Source: Tubiluchus corallicola
Lineage: Eukaryota; Priapulida; Priapulimorpha; Priapulimorphida; Tubiluchidae
NCBI GenBank assembly: GCA_030141605.1
Contig: JAQGDQ010000281.1
Location: 64,001-128,000 of the forward strand
Length of the DNA: 64,000 nt
Reading direction: 5' to 3'
The translations under genes and the position numbers were made by a program. The notes below the pieces were generated by a model. The model did no database searches. It was given only the letters and a program-made list of their open reading frames with translations, and was not told where the DNA came from. Shown here one piece after another: positions 19,301-31,700 of the stretch. Each line of letters begins with the position of its first letter. Within the stretch, counting starts at the first letter, position 1.

Positions 19301-22300
19301 CAAAAATTCCTTCAAAGTCGGCTGCTTCATTTTCTCGTGAAGAAGTTGGCTCACAATTTTCTCATAATTATAAAAACGTTGAAAATCTGTTGCTGTGTGA
19401 TGCATGTACTCTAGCAAAACATTTAGTGCTTGGCGTGCTTGAGCTGCTGTTGGGTGTGCCTTTGTTTCCTCTTAAGTGGTTTCATCGTCTCCTGTAAGTT
19501 TGTTGTGGCTCCCACTTGCTATGCTGGTTACTGTACCTGTATCATTGACTGCTAACGGATTAAGTGTGAAAGCGTAATTTCCAACGAGAGCTTCAAAAGG
19601 AAACCGCTAGACAAGTGATTAAATGTTTAGTTTCCAGAAAGTCTTTGGTAGCGAGGCTAATTACAGTGGACGAGCACGTAACAGATTCAAGACAAAACAG
19701 CTACACTAGCACATTAGCACATGATTGTTTTTACATATATTATACAGCACAAAAGCGAACTAAGATGACAAAAATGTAGTAAAAACTTTTTGGTCACACA
19801 AAAGTGTTTTATTTAAGCACGCGGAATAAAAATATTGAGTCAATTGCCGACAGTTTTTATACACATTTGATTAGGAGCAGCCCGTACCAGGCGTTTTTGA
19901 GTCATTTAAGCCATTGAGTCTAAAAAACTGTGAGTCTAATAAATGGTGCCTGTTGTAGCATAGTTATAACAGCCAAACGACGTAAACACATATAAAAAAT
20001 ATAAATCATTTACAAATATATTTCGCCACTAAAACATGTTGCAGAAAAATATGATTAAAATATTCCTCAGCATAGCACGACTGATTATTTATAGATTATA
20101 TACTGATGTACTAACGCAAAGTTGTAAACAGCATGCGAAAAATACAACATCGGATGTGTATGTCAGTATTTCAGTACATAGCCTTGCGTAGCCGATTCAC
20201 AATTGTTACTGATCATAAAAATATGTGCATTCGCTTTTAACTACTAATGACGACCTATCATAGAAACTACCACCAAGACCTGGTGAGCTACTAAAGAGGT
20301 TTATTAGTGACAATAAACTAAAATAAAAATCTGACCATGTTGCCCAATTTCTATTGCAGTTACTGCTGACACTCATTAAGGTATCACAGACTCACAGTCA
20401 GGTAGTTAAGTCTATTTAGTATTCATGAGAATGAAAAAAAAACATTGTGTGTTAATGCAAAAATGGATATGCAACTTTAGATGTCAATTATTTTTCAATT
20501 GTCGGTAGCAATAACAAGTTTTCCTAGGATGTCTGACTATTTATAACAATCTACAAGTGAATAAAGAATTTGTCTTTCATGGACTGAAACTTGTTTTAAC
20601 TTGTGAAACCTATTTATCCCATGCATACACTTCATTTTAAACTGAAAGTACATTTTACATACCAGACACATTGGCACCGGAACATCCAGGTATATTATAA
20701 GATGAGGCTTCATTAATTCGTACATTGTACATTGAACAACATCATTGTAATACTAGAGAAAGCAACAAGTAAACATCAGTATAATGTTTTTATAAAAATT
20801 TCACGACACAAGAAATGCACGTAAAGCTTTTGCAAATAAATGACTACAAATATAATGTATATGTTATATTGTTATGACTATATACCGTTTTATATCTTGG
20901 GGTGAGATATTTTGCTCTAAACATTGCTTCCATAAAAACAAAATCGCTCCACACTGATCTGAAAGCAAAACCAGAAAAAGTGAGCAACAGTTTTCTTTCA
21001 TGTAAATGCAATTTAATTAAGCTCAGAATTGATAATAAAGCATCAGACCAGGGACTTAACTAACGTTCTTTGTAGGTAATGTTAAGCTCTTGGCGCACAT
21101 CGTTTGCACCAGAGCAATTGTATATCGTGAGTAACTTAACAGCAACACACAATATGCCCACATTTGACAGGTTGTGCATTCTACTCTTAAGAAACACCAA
21201 CGAGCCTAGATAAATCAAAATGTTGCACAATATATAAAAATAACTGACGAAATTAATCTAACTACGTTGTATCTTTAAAATACAGTAAACAACGAAATGG
21301 CTAGCACTTTGTGTATTACATAGTTGTGTAATTGATAAAAGTAGATAAACTGCATCCCCACTAACTTAATAAAGTTATATTCAAACACATGATCCCTTCA
21401 GCACAGAAGTGAAGCAGTTAAACCACAACAGAGGACATTGTTATGTTTGACCTTTTTACATCTCTTGTGGCATAAATGTACCAATTCTCTGCTAAAGGCA
21501 ATTTGAATATAAGGTAATTTGATTGTTTCTTGTACAAGTTTGATACACACTATTTGTTACAAAAAACAGATTTCACTAGTTAGTGTCCACTAGCTTGAGA
21601 TAAAATTTTAGTGTAATGGGCATTTAGTAGTTACTCGCTGAAATTTTCTGCAGAAGACTAATTTTAGGGATTTTTTTACCCTATGTATATTTTAAATCAA
21701 TGCTGAAATTTCATTATTGTGAATTTGGCAATGTTAATGCAGAAAAATATAACCAAAGTTACCAGACAAAATACCATTCATTTTTTGGTCAATATTTTAA
21801 ATATGTTCGAAGTTTTAATTTCACTCTCAGAATGTTAAATTCGGGCTTCAAGCAAAAACAACTTGAAAAGTAAAAAAAATAACCATCAAGTTGAAATCAG
21901 TTAAAGTCAGACGCTTTGATACTTTTACACATGTATGCTGCTTTTATTATTAATACGTAACTGCTATTTTTATGGCCTTTTTGTATTCTCGCTTTTGACC
22001 GCTAATGCATTTTTGCTCAGAATCAGTGCTAAATTATGAAAGTATGAGCCTTATCTGGAGAACTGACATTGGGTTGCTTTTAGGTACATCATGTACAATC
22101 CTAACGATGTAAAACATGTAACATGGACACAAGAGATACTAGACCGCTACTACATGATTACAATACGCAATTATGTTAACGCTTACCTGTCTAACACCAC
22201 GCCCTGACCAGTACTGAGTATGTGTATCAAAGCATTTGCAGCCTGATGATATCTGAGGCCATACATCCGAGTTTGAAACACACCTGTTCCTAAAGCCGTG

Positions 22301-23054
22301 GGGTTTTTATAAAAATCAGGCAAACAGAAGCTTTTCATTGATTCAGGCATATCTTCATGATTGTCCAGCTCTCGTAGATCGTAGCCATATGAGTTTATAT
22401 AAAACGAGTCCATTGTAGCTTCAGGTATAAAATGGAAGCCTAAATCCTTCGCAAGGTTTTCGGCAAGCGTGCTTTTTCCTGCGCAAATGTTGCCCTCGAC
22501 GAGGATTAGCTTACTATTTTCGTCTAATCGTGGTGTGGTGTGGTCAAACAATGAATGCCAGTGGGTGTACTTCTTCTCTTTGTAAGGATACGGCTTTGGT
22601 TTGTTGGGATCTGGTTCATAATATGCCTTGCCTGAGATACACATAGCCTGCAACCATAAGTAATTATTATTATGTTAATGTAGGTGGTACCATCTTTACA
22701 TGACAACTTCTAGGTACTACTCTGTTATTCTAATATTGTCAAGAAAAATTAACACCATAGGCTTATGAAAATTATAATGATTTTATCAACCAGCTTGCTA
22801 ATATTTATAATTACACCAGTTGTTATATGAGAATGCCACCTGTCAAGTTTAGTGTCAGCCTCACAAATGCAATGTAGCTACGATAATATGATAAGTGCAA
22901 TTATATTAAATAAATTAATAAGACTAATTGACTGTTCAACTATCAACAGTAGGCTAATCATTACCTGTATTTTATTAATACGTGTAGCCAGCTGACTGCA
23001 AGTAGCAACTCCATGGAGTCTTTGGAATACAAGTCTTCCCACAACTGTCACCAT
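16357..23054 (-). CDS. NDUFA10: NADH dehydrogenase 1 alpha subcomplex subunit 10 (complex I), 7 exons, 390 aa
   Basis: Exons, in order of transcription: 22965-23054, 22187-22647, 20886-20958, 20663-20752, 17880-18047, 16897-17024, 16357-16519. They join to 1173 nt. Established role: accessory subunit of mitochondrial complex I, exposed on the matrix side, derived from the deoxyribonucleoside-kinase fold. Exon 1 encodes an Arg/hydroxylated N-terminus (MVTVVGRLVFQRLHG) with no acidic residue in its first 30 positions, as expected of a mitochondrial targeting peptide. The P-loop is GNICAGKS at 82-89. Next come the family segments RSVWSDFVFMEAMF, KPHLIIYLDVPVP (kinase-core strand), KYLEDIEDIYKNQFLEQM and a C-terminal RYLPGYNSDMGD that matches the vertebrate C-terminus. 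It is longer than human NDUFA10 (355 aa). Intron 4 holds a Tigger-family element. Confidence 0.93.
19027..19955 (-). mobile_element. Internally deleted Tigger/pogo element (copy 2), 929 bp
   Basis: The ends are CAGTAGGCACC (19027) and GGTGCCTGTTG (to 19955), inverted and flanked on both sides by TA, the tc1/mariner/pogo target duplication. On the minus strand, 19290-19495 encodes a transposase C-terminal fragment ending SQLLHEKMKQPT, nearly the same as copy 1 at 58680-58850. The 3' flank also matches copy 1: the segment around GCATACTAAGCTGATGA is shared. Most of the transposase is missing. It lies in NDUFA10 intron 4, in the same orientation as the gene. Confidence 0.8.
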
Positions 23055-24159
23055 TCTTCAAGTAGGCAATGATATACAACGTGTTTACATTAAAAGTAGA
23101 TTTTACAGTAGGCGACACCTGTTGTCTATTATTTTCCTGCAGGAAAAATGTCAAAATGTAAACAAATCATGCACTACTGTCTATTTCTATAACTAATATG
23201 CACAATTATTCAAGTTAATTAAAAACAAACATTTTACTGAGCGAATACGTAAAGGTGTTTATTGGGCTGTTAATGTCAACCTTTGTCTTGAAATTTCAAC
23301 ATCACCAAAACAGCATAAAGAGAAAGTCATCCAGATCATCATCATTATTTCATCCTGTGAAGAGCCAAAAATTACTTTTAGCAGGTAGCTATTGACTGGA
23401 ATTAAAAAAAAACAGTTGGCGAATGAGCCGGGTCACCTTGATAGGAGCAGTCAAGTGACAATAGTCCACAATTTGCTGATGACATAAAGATTTACAGGAG
23501 TATTAAGTCAGTACGTGATCGTATGTCAATGCAATATATTGAGGAACTTGCCAAGAAAACACAAAAAAGACTTTGGTTGATCAGAAAAGCTTATATTTTC
23601 CTACGTATTTGCATGTTTGTGACTCTGTATAAAATATATGTCCATTCTATTTTTGAAGTACAGAATCTGGCATTTGGTGTTTCAAAACAAAGACTAGTTT
23701 GACTAAAATACACTGGAATCAGCAGTGTACTTAATAATCAATGAGATACAGGATATAAATGTTATTAAACCTAGATGCAGAAACAGGAATTGATTAAAAA
23801 AATAAAATTAAAAAATTTGTCATTGACTGGCCTTCATCACTAAGCTAAGGTATGCAGCTAATGTTTCACATGTCAAATTGCAACTGGACCAGGACTGGAA
23901 AAGCGTTGTGGGGTGGCTGATTAGGTAACATCATATTTTTTGCCACCCCTTCCCATTTTCATGATCTATAGACTATACATGTAAACTAATATGTTTGTTT
24001 TTTGTTATAAATAAATAAATTTGATTTGTAACAGCTGCAACATGTTATGCTCATTTTGACACATAAGTTGCCACTTCAATACTTCTTAGAGTGCCATTGT
24101 CACATAAGCCAATTAATTTATCGGGCACAGTCATAGATTAAAAAGTATGACCCCTAGCC

Positions 24160-24853
24160 GGCGCTATTACACTTTCGCACCGCCTAGCTTTTTCTAGGTT
24201 ATTACTCGTTTTTAGGCTCGTACGTCATCATTCTATTCTTACGTCATCAGTGAATGTTTCTGCCAAGCTAATTATAATTTAATTATATATTTAGGTATAA
24301 TTACCAATAATTACGCTGTATTCACAGTTCTACACCTATACAGGGCGTATCGCCATCTTGTTTGTGTGTGTAGTCACGTGGCGAATTTCGTACTAGTTTA
24401 TGCATTATCAGGGCCTAGCTTAAAAGCACGTGACACACTTTCATCTTCACCGCATTTACGAAATAAAGAAAAAACCTTTACTTTTTTATAATCTAATAGT
24501 AATAATACTACAGTAATAAATAAAATTAATGATAAATAACTGCAGTGGTCTAAAATAATTTCCCGCGATACGATACAAACTCCCGTGGCTGCAACCCTAA
24601 TAATCATAAATTATGCGAAGAAACTAAAAATACATGTTAAGGGCCACATCGTCACTGCTATGTGGAGTTATGCACGTGGAGTTTTTTGCATGATGGTGAT
24701 GGTAAGTAATGTATGATTTTAATCTGGAATTGTAAGGTCTAAAAAGCAATAATATTATGGGAATTGCGCCTGTTGATCTGCTTTCTGGCCTGCAGGCGTG
24801 AAAACAACCAATAGGCCAGTAAAGGCTAGGCGGTGCGAAAGTGTAATAGCGCC
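24160..24853. mobile_element. 694-bp element with perfect 29-bp terminal inverted repeats
   Basis: The left end, 24160-24188, starts GGCGCTATTACACTTTCGCA and continues CCGCCTAGC. The right end, 24825-24853, is its exact reverse complement over all 29 bases. The interior is AT-rich, has no transposase frame and looks non-autonomous. Perfect ends suggest a fairly recent insertion or a conserved transposase-binding site. The right flank is a C-run, so the target duplication is obscured and the superfamily is not assigned. Confidence 0.8.
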
Positions 24854-25731
24854 CCCCCCCAGCCTAGGCTACAGAATGCGCCTCACAAATACTTCGAGTA
24901 GCACTGTAGTGTAGGTACTTCAAATGCTTCAACAACCTCCTCTTCATCAGTATCTCCAAAGAGCATCCCCTCTGCTCTGTAACGGATTGCTAGTAGTAGT
25001 ATATTCTGAATGTAGAACTAGATACTACAGCATTCCTTTAATTTAGCAATATTATAGCAGCGCGCATATGGTCGACATATTGAAAGCTAGGTGATGCTGG
25101 GAAGCTAAGATAATTGATTACCAAAGCTCTTAACATCTCCTTACCTATGTCGAACACAAAAGATCGTGATTGTAGCATTACATTTACGGTAACGGTTTCA
25201 TGACATTCTCTAGGCTAATTCACTAATTCCGTTGGTCAGAAACAAGAAATCTTCACAACGATAAATGGCATGCGTTGCTGCTCATCCGGTGCGACTCCTT
25301 CACGCACACTGTCTGAAAACCAAAAATCGGTTTCGGCTCGGTAGCATTTTTTGCAATTTATTATTTATTAGATACAAAATATATACATTGTACAAAAGTA
25401 TAAAGTAAGTGGACAAAATTATAAAGTCATGATCAACACGAAATCACGGTTCAATCTACGACTGTGAGCAAGAAGCTAAATCCTCAGACACTGCGTATAA
25501 GCCAACCTACATACATATAGGCTAGATTTTTGTTTCACACAACATATTTCACTATTGCATACTGTTTTTTTACTATAATTTTTATAGTGCTTCCTCTGTG
25601 TGCTTACTAATTCATCCAAATCAGTTTTGGTGAATTTGTCCAGGTTTGCTATTATTAATTACAGATGGCATTACTGTAATTTCTTAATAGTTGTGCCATT
25701 ACCCACTGCGGCTTCACTACCAATGGCCAGT

Positions 25732-25855
25732 TAGTGTTGTTCCAATAGGTCGGTTGCCGATATTCGCGAAAAATACGGGATCGGTATCAAGTTTGGCAAA
25801 AACCAATAATCGGTATCGGTTCAGATCTGTCTTTTTTCGTGATCCGAACAACACT
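25732..25855. mobile_element. Short hAT-type MITE, 124 bp
   Basis: The ends TAGTGTTGTTC and GAACAACACTG form short inverted repeats of hAT type. The flanks TGGCCAGT (25724-25731) and TAGCCAGT (25856-25863) match at 7 of 8 bases, the 8-bp duplication expected of hAT. The inside carries repeated ATCGGTATCGGTT-like motifs. A related solo fragment (AAATCGGTTTCGGCTCGG) lies at about 25322-25342. Confidence 0.7.
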
Positions 25856-28777
25856 GTAGCCAGTAGTTCTGAAATCGTCGGTTTCTTGTTTATTCTTTCA
25901 AACATAAGATGATAATTATTGTTTTTACTATTGAACCAATCTCCCAATAATTACTATAATATGCAGCAGTTATCCAGTTTGCTTAATTTAACCGTTGTTA
26001 CATTCATTTGTTTTTTTGTACTGAAGATCGCTGTTTTTTGGTGCTTCATTTCTTTGCAGATTTACTTACTATTTTTGTACTACCCACTGCAAGTGCTACT
26101 GACAATATCATCAACGTAAAACCAGGGTGTCACTCTCTATATGAGGTATTAAAAAGACGTTTCCTTTTTCGTCATTCTATTATAATTTAATAAGTGTAAA
26201 AAGGGTGTCGGACGTACTTCTGCTTTCAAGCCCCCACATTGTGGATTACTAATATTTCTATTCAATATAACGTGCTTCTGTTTATGAAAATCTTTTCAAA
26301 CAGAGGTAATGCTATAAGGCAACTCTCTTGCACAAATATGAATACAAGAACTATATCTATGTGAAAAGTAAAAAATAGTATAGAAAACTTCTTGAAAACT
26401 ATAAAATTGTCCAGAAATATTTTTGCATACTACATTCTCTTTACTCCTGACTGAAAACATGTGTGCGAGTATAACATAACACGAAAAAAGTTCTGTGTAC
26501 CTGAATTATAATTAGTAAAAGGCATCACTGGCGGTATATTAAACTCAAATTTACGGTATATGTGTACATGTTGTTAAACGCGAATACTAAAAATTTTGCA
26601 TTCGTACACATTTATTCAAAAGGTCTTTTCTTACTTTTTTTCAAGTTGGTTTGCAAAATATACTAGATATTTGTTATGTGATGTTTTAATTTTGGCTGTT
26701 ATGCAAGCAGACAAAGAAACACAAGTCTACAATAATGAAATACTCAACCTACAGTATTAATTTGAGTTTTTATTGAGATAACTGTGCATAAACTAAGAAT
26801 TATAAATAGTAAAATCATAAGTTTTGTGCATTTAAAAAACTCATAATAGTTATCTGACACAATAAAAACAAAATGTATACTATACTATGCATGAAGATAG
26901 CACGACTGTGCTGTGATACAGGAATGAATTATTACACCTAAAACAGAAGTTACAACTAGAAAACATTATTGATAATTAAACGTAATAAACTGTCCGTAAA
27001 ATAATACATAAGTTACTGTCTTATGAATACAAACTATATGAACATTAATTGTGAATTACTCTCGAGTATCGGCTGTAGCAGAAACAAAACACAAATTTTA
27101 GTTAAATACTTCTGAAAATTATTTTTCTAACTATGATAAACATTATGTTCAGCACATTCTGTTAGACCAGCAAACGGTCAAAACAATGCCACCTATATAT
27201 TGTATTCAATAGAAACAATTCCACCGGTGTGCAAAGAAAACATGACAAAATAATTTAGTGACAAAAAGCTATTCGATATACAGCATGTGTTCAGTCAAGA
27301 ATCTACCATGATGGAGAAGCCCAGTAAAAATAGAGTCACGATTACTTATAAATCAAAGTCAAATGGATCAAGCCATTATCCACACATGTACAGACAATTT
27401 ACATTAATTTTTACAAAATTTCAAAATACACAATGTACCTTATCTACAATAATCAGTCTATATACAAAAAATCTATATGCAAAAATCAAGACAAATACAG
27501 ATTATCGTACCTGTATAGCAATTCCGTATTTATTATCTGCAGCGGTATCAATATGGTTTGGTATGCTGTGGTTGGTGTGGTGGGGTGTTATGGTGTAGTG
27601 TGGTTTTGATTGTTATTGTGGGTCTATGTGCAAATTTTTTTGCCAGTTTTGCTAGTCAATATTAATCCTAGAAGTTTTTTATTTGCATTCCTCAGGAAAG
27701 CTCTAAATTTTAGCAAAATACTTCTTCTACTCAAGACTGCAACAAAAGGTACAAGTAAATAGTTTTGTAAAAAGAAAATGTTGTTTAGTATGCATAACAT
27801 ATTATACAAAAGCCCAAATAAAAGCTTAGATATAAAAAATGTGCAAACTTGCTGAAGCCCCATGCGTAACCAAAATAAACAAAATTAATTCACAAACTGT
27901 TTCATAAAATACGAATTTCGCTCCACCTGTCAACGGAATTTGCTGTATTTGTCATGATGATTTCCAGATGTACATTTAGGTGTACATGTCTTATCACTTC
28001 CTTTAAAATAACTACTTGATATCTTTAACTATATTAAAATATGATTACTAAATGATTAAGGCATGATGTACACTAAGTGTTGAATGTTAGCTCGAATCAT
28101 TTACTACAAACTAAATTTGAAAAAAGTCACAATTGCAACAAGAAAAGTTCGGCATAGAAACGGAAGTGATATCAACATCAGATCAAGATTTACAGTTTAA
28201 ATTTACTACATAAATTATTATTATTATTATATTATTAAATCCCTAATTACGATACATTTATGTTGTAGCTAAACAAGACGTACAAGCATTATCATTTATT
28301 CATTTATAGCTGCCTTTAACATTGTTTCATTCAACAAATTCTGTGAACACCATGGACACCAGTCCCTCATTTTGAAGAGACACCTACTAAAATACATCCC
28401 ACACTTTTTACAATAATGCAACTGTTAACGATCTGCCTTTTCATTGTGCAATAGGTAGTAAACAGCAAGCCTTGTAGTACTGGTTTGAAAAAGTTTCACT
28501 GTCAAGTTTGGATATGAACTACTCCTCAAAATTAGCTTGCACTAATGCATCACACACCATTCTACATAATGGCATTTTCAAATCTTCTGTAAAATCTGCC
28601 TTAATCCTTTCATCTGACTTGTCATGCACCTGTGGGTTAGTATTCCCCACTTTCAAATACTTGCTTTAGTCCTAGGCAAAAATGTATACGAGAAGCAATC
28701 AATCAAAATATGTAATGCATATCACAACTGGCAGCCGGTTGACACGGTACGATTTTCGCGTTAAAAATCCGTTCAAA

Positions 28778-31700
28778 TCACAGATCATCATCTCCTATTC
28801 CTTCAAAAGCATCGTTTTCGACGAGTGACTTTGCTTTGATTGGGCTGGGTTGTGATGCCGACGGTGGTATGGACGGTTTGGCTTGGCGTGTTGAAAATTT
28901 ATCCTATATAAACATAAAAACGATATTCATGTCATTTCCACATTGCCAAAAAATAATTTTATGCACGTATTTTTTTAGATAAACTTGTAGCTCAAAAGTA
29001 ATGGCATACTATAAGCTGTTGCTGACATCAGGCTTGTGGTCCAATTAAATGTAACTTGATATAGCGAAGTATGCTGTGTTTAATTTACATAACACAGATT
29101 TAATTTCGTTTATTTATAGAGAATATGTATAAACTTACCAGAGAGAATTTTTTCACAGAAGCCAAAGCTCGAGGTGACGTTGCGTTAGAATGTTCATTTA
29201 CTCCATTTTGCCCCTTGTGCACTGCATGTGTGCTGCCATCTCTCTTCATATAATTGTAACTATGTCTATTTTCTTTGACTCGATCAGAAGGCTAGAATAA
29301 CAACAATGTACCAGAATACATTTTATGCATATTCAGTTAAATATGACTCAAACACAATTTTCCTGCTATGTTTAACTTTTTTCATGAAAAGACAGAGCAA
29401 TAAGATCAATCTGTAGATTACTGACTAAGACGCATTTTTCCCTATAATTGCCAAAACATTTCATATAGTTATCAGCTTAGAAATTTTGTTTAACATTATG
29501 AGAGACCAGTTAGTGACAACATTACGATAGGGCAGAATCTACCAATGGCAGAGATTTTCTATGTATCTTTACAATTATGATGAATACAACGCTGTGCTAA
29601 AATATGATTTAATGGAGCCTTTGTTTGCATGATTGATTTGCGAATTATTGATAATTGTACTGGACAGGTATTGAACAGTAATATGCTTCTGAAATAGATG
29701 CTTACTACCCATCTAAGTGGGTATACAGCTATAAATGTGCAGCATTGAAAAGCTAAGAAAACTGGACTTTGAGAATAATAATAATAATTCATAAAAACAT
29801 CAAACAACATTTGCATTTCAGTTATATCAGAATGTAGGCCATTTGGAGCTATGGTATAAAGCTGGATATTGTTTTCCTTTAAATAAAACTCTTCTGCACA
29901 GAAACAAAATCAGGCATAACAACATAAAAAGATATATGCGATTAAAATAACCATAACAAAGAAGCAGCCCCAACAATTAAAATTGTTTTTCTAATTTCAA
30001 TATTGTAATGTAGACGAAACATTCACTCATCTAGATTACCAGGTAGTTTGTTTTAAATGCAATCATTAATTTTTTACATATTTTTACCTTAGCAATTTTG
30101 GTCCCTTGTTTTTTCATAATAAGCTCGTCAACCATACCTTGCAGGCACATGCTCAGTAAAATGGACTGCAAATAGAAATGAAATAATGGAAAACGTTTTA
30201 TAATGCATAATTTTTTTTAGATCATACGTCAGTTGGCGACTCCATCAGTTAGACAGTCAATGGGATGGTCGGTCAATTGATGCTGAATAACAATTCAGCG
30301 AACTTTGAAGAAAATTTTTAACATGCTGTCCACTAGCAGAATTACTAAATTCAAAGCGTTTAAACACGATAATCTAAATTTTATCAAATAACAATGCATG
30401 TTATAAATAAAAACTGCCAAAAAATGGGTTGTTCGACTTCCACCACTGAAACTAAAACACACCACTTTCAACGGAATTCAAGCTTTAATCTGTTTCATAG
30501 TTTTTTCTACTCAAATTTATCTGATGATAAAATGGTCAACAAAATAATATGATGAACAAAAAAGGTACTACAAAGAGACTAAGAATAAAGTAGGAAGGTC
30601 CTTTGTGATAAACAGTGACCAAATATCAAGCAGCACGCACAGTTTCCTTTTAAGTATCACATCCAAAACTTGATGTAATTGTAAGTTTGTATTGACCGAC
30701 TGAAATCTCATAGCTGAACCACATGGATTAGATGCATTTAACATCAATACAGATGTAATATTTGTATGTTTGAAGTCCTGTATTATCTAGTATTGTCAAG
30801 AATTTGCATAGTTTTTTGCAAAATAAATATCAGTGGATTTGATGTTTGCTGTTCTGGAGCAAATGTAATTGTTTCATTTTGTTAAAAATAATACGACTTT
30901 TCATCATCAAAGGACCATGTAAACTTCGAAAACAGAAGCCAGTCTCTGTATTCATATTTATAATAATGAAAAAAAAATCATACTATAAGAAAAACAACTT
31001 TCTTCTGCCAACAAACAAAGCAATACTCAATGTAAATAAATATGCTGCACCTGATTTGTTACCACTGTAACCCATTGGAGGTTATCTTTACTCATTAGAT
31101 ACTCAAAAGAAAACTCCAAGTGTGGCTCAGATTCACCAGCTTCTTTATTTAATGCTGTCGTGATCCGCCAACATCTCATCCTAGTCACTCGAAAAATAGC
31201 TTCCTTAATTTGATCCTGAAATATACAAATGTACAACTAAAGAAGATCCATAAAAGCATTCTTTTAAAGTAAACAAAAAAATTAAACTAAATTCTACTAG
31301 AATAGTATGGACATATCATAACATACCCACCTACATTTACCTAAACACGTCATAAGTGTTTCGTTTATGAAGGTATGCTTGGGGTGTGAAAATGTTTTAA
31401 GAACGGAAAAGTTAACAAATTAAATAGTAAAATGAAGACACATTACTAGCATCTTAATTAAATTTATAGTTATTTTATAGTTCATCTGTTTTAAGAAGTA
31501 TGCCTCTTGTAAATGGAACATTGCTATAATGATGGACTGGCAAACTCTGGGTGTTTGTAATCGGCCTAGTAAGCATTCTTCTATGGACAAACGTCTTGTA
31601 AATCAACCCGTTTTTATCACAGACATACTTATATTCCTCTACATAAATAGTTGAAAAACCAAACTTGGATCCTGTTTGAAGAACAAGCGCTATGTAAATC

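Larger units (their letters stand above)
23055..28777. other. 5.7-kb intergenic region NDUFA10/SNX17
   Basis: No gene is recognised. It contains the upstream region of NDUFA10 and the 3' flank of SNX17, both minus-strand genes. Two identifiable mobile elements lie at 24160-24853 and 25732-25855. A TGG-rich low-complexity tract lies at 27540-27610. The longest open frame (27287-27598, +) has no recognisable domain and runs into that tract. Confidence 0.55.

Noticed and set aside
27287-27598. 103-codon frame near the TGG-rich tract
   Set aside because: No known domain, ends in low-complexity sequence, no splice partners; likely chance.
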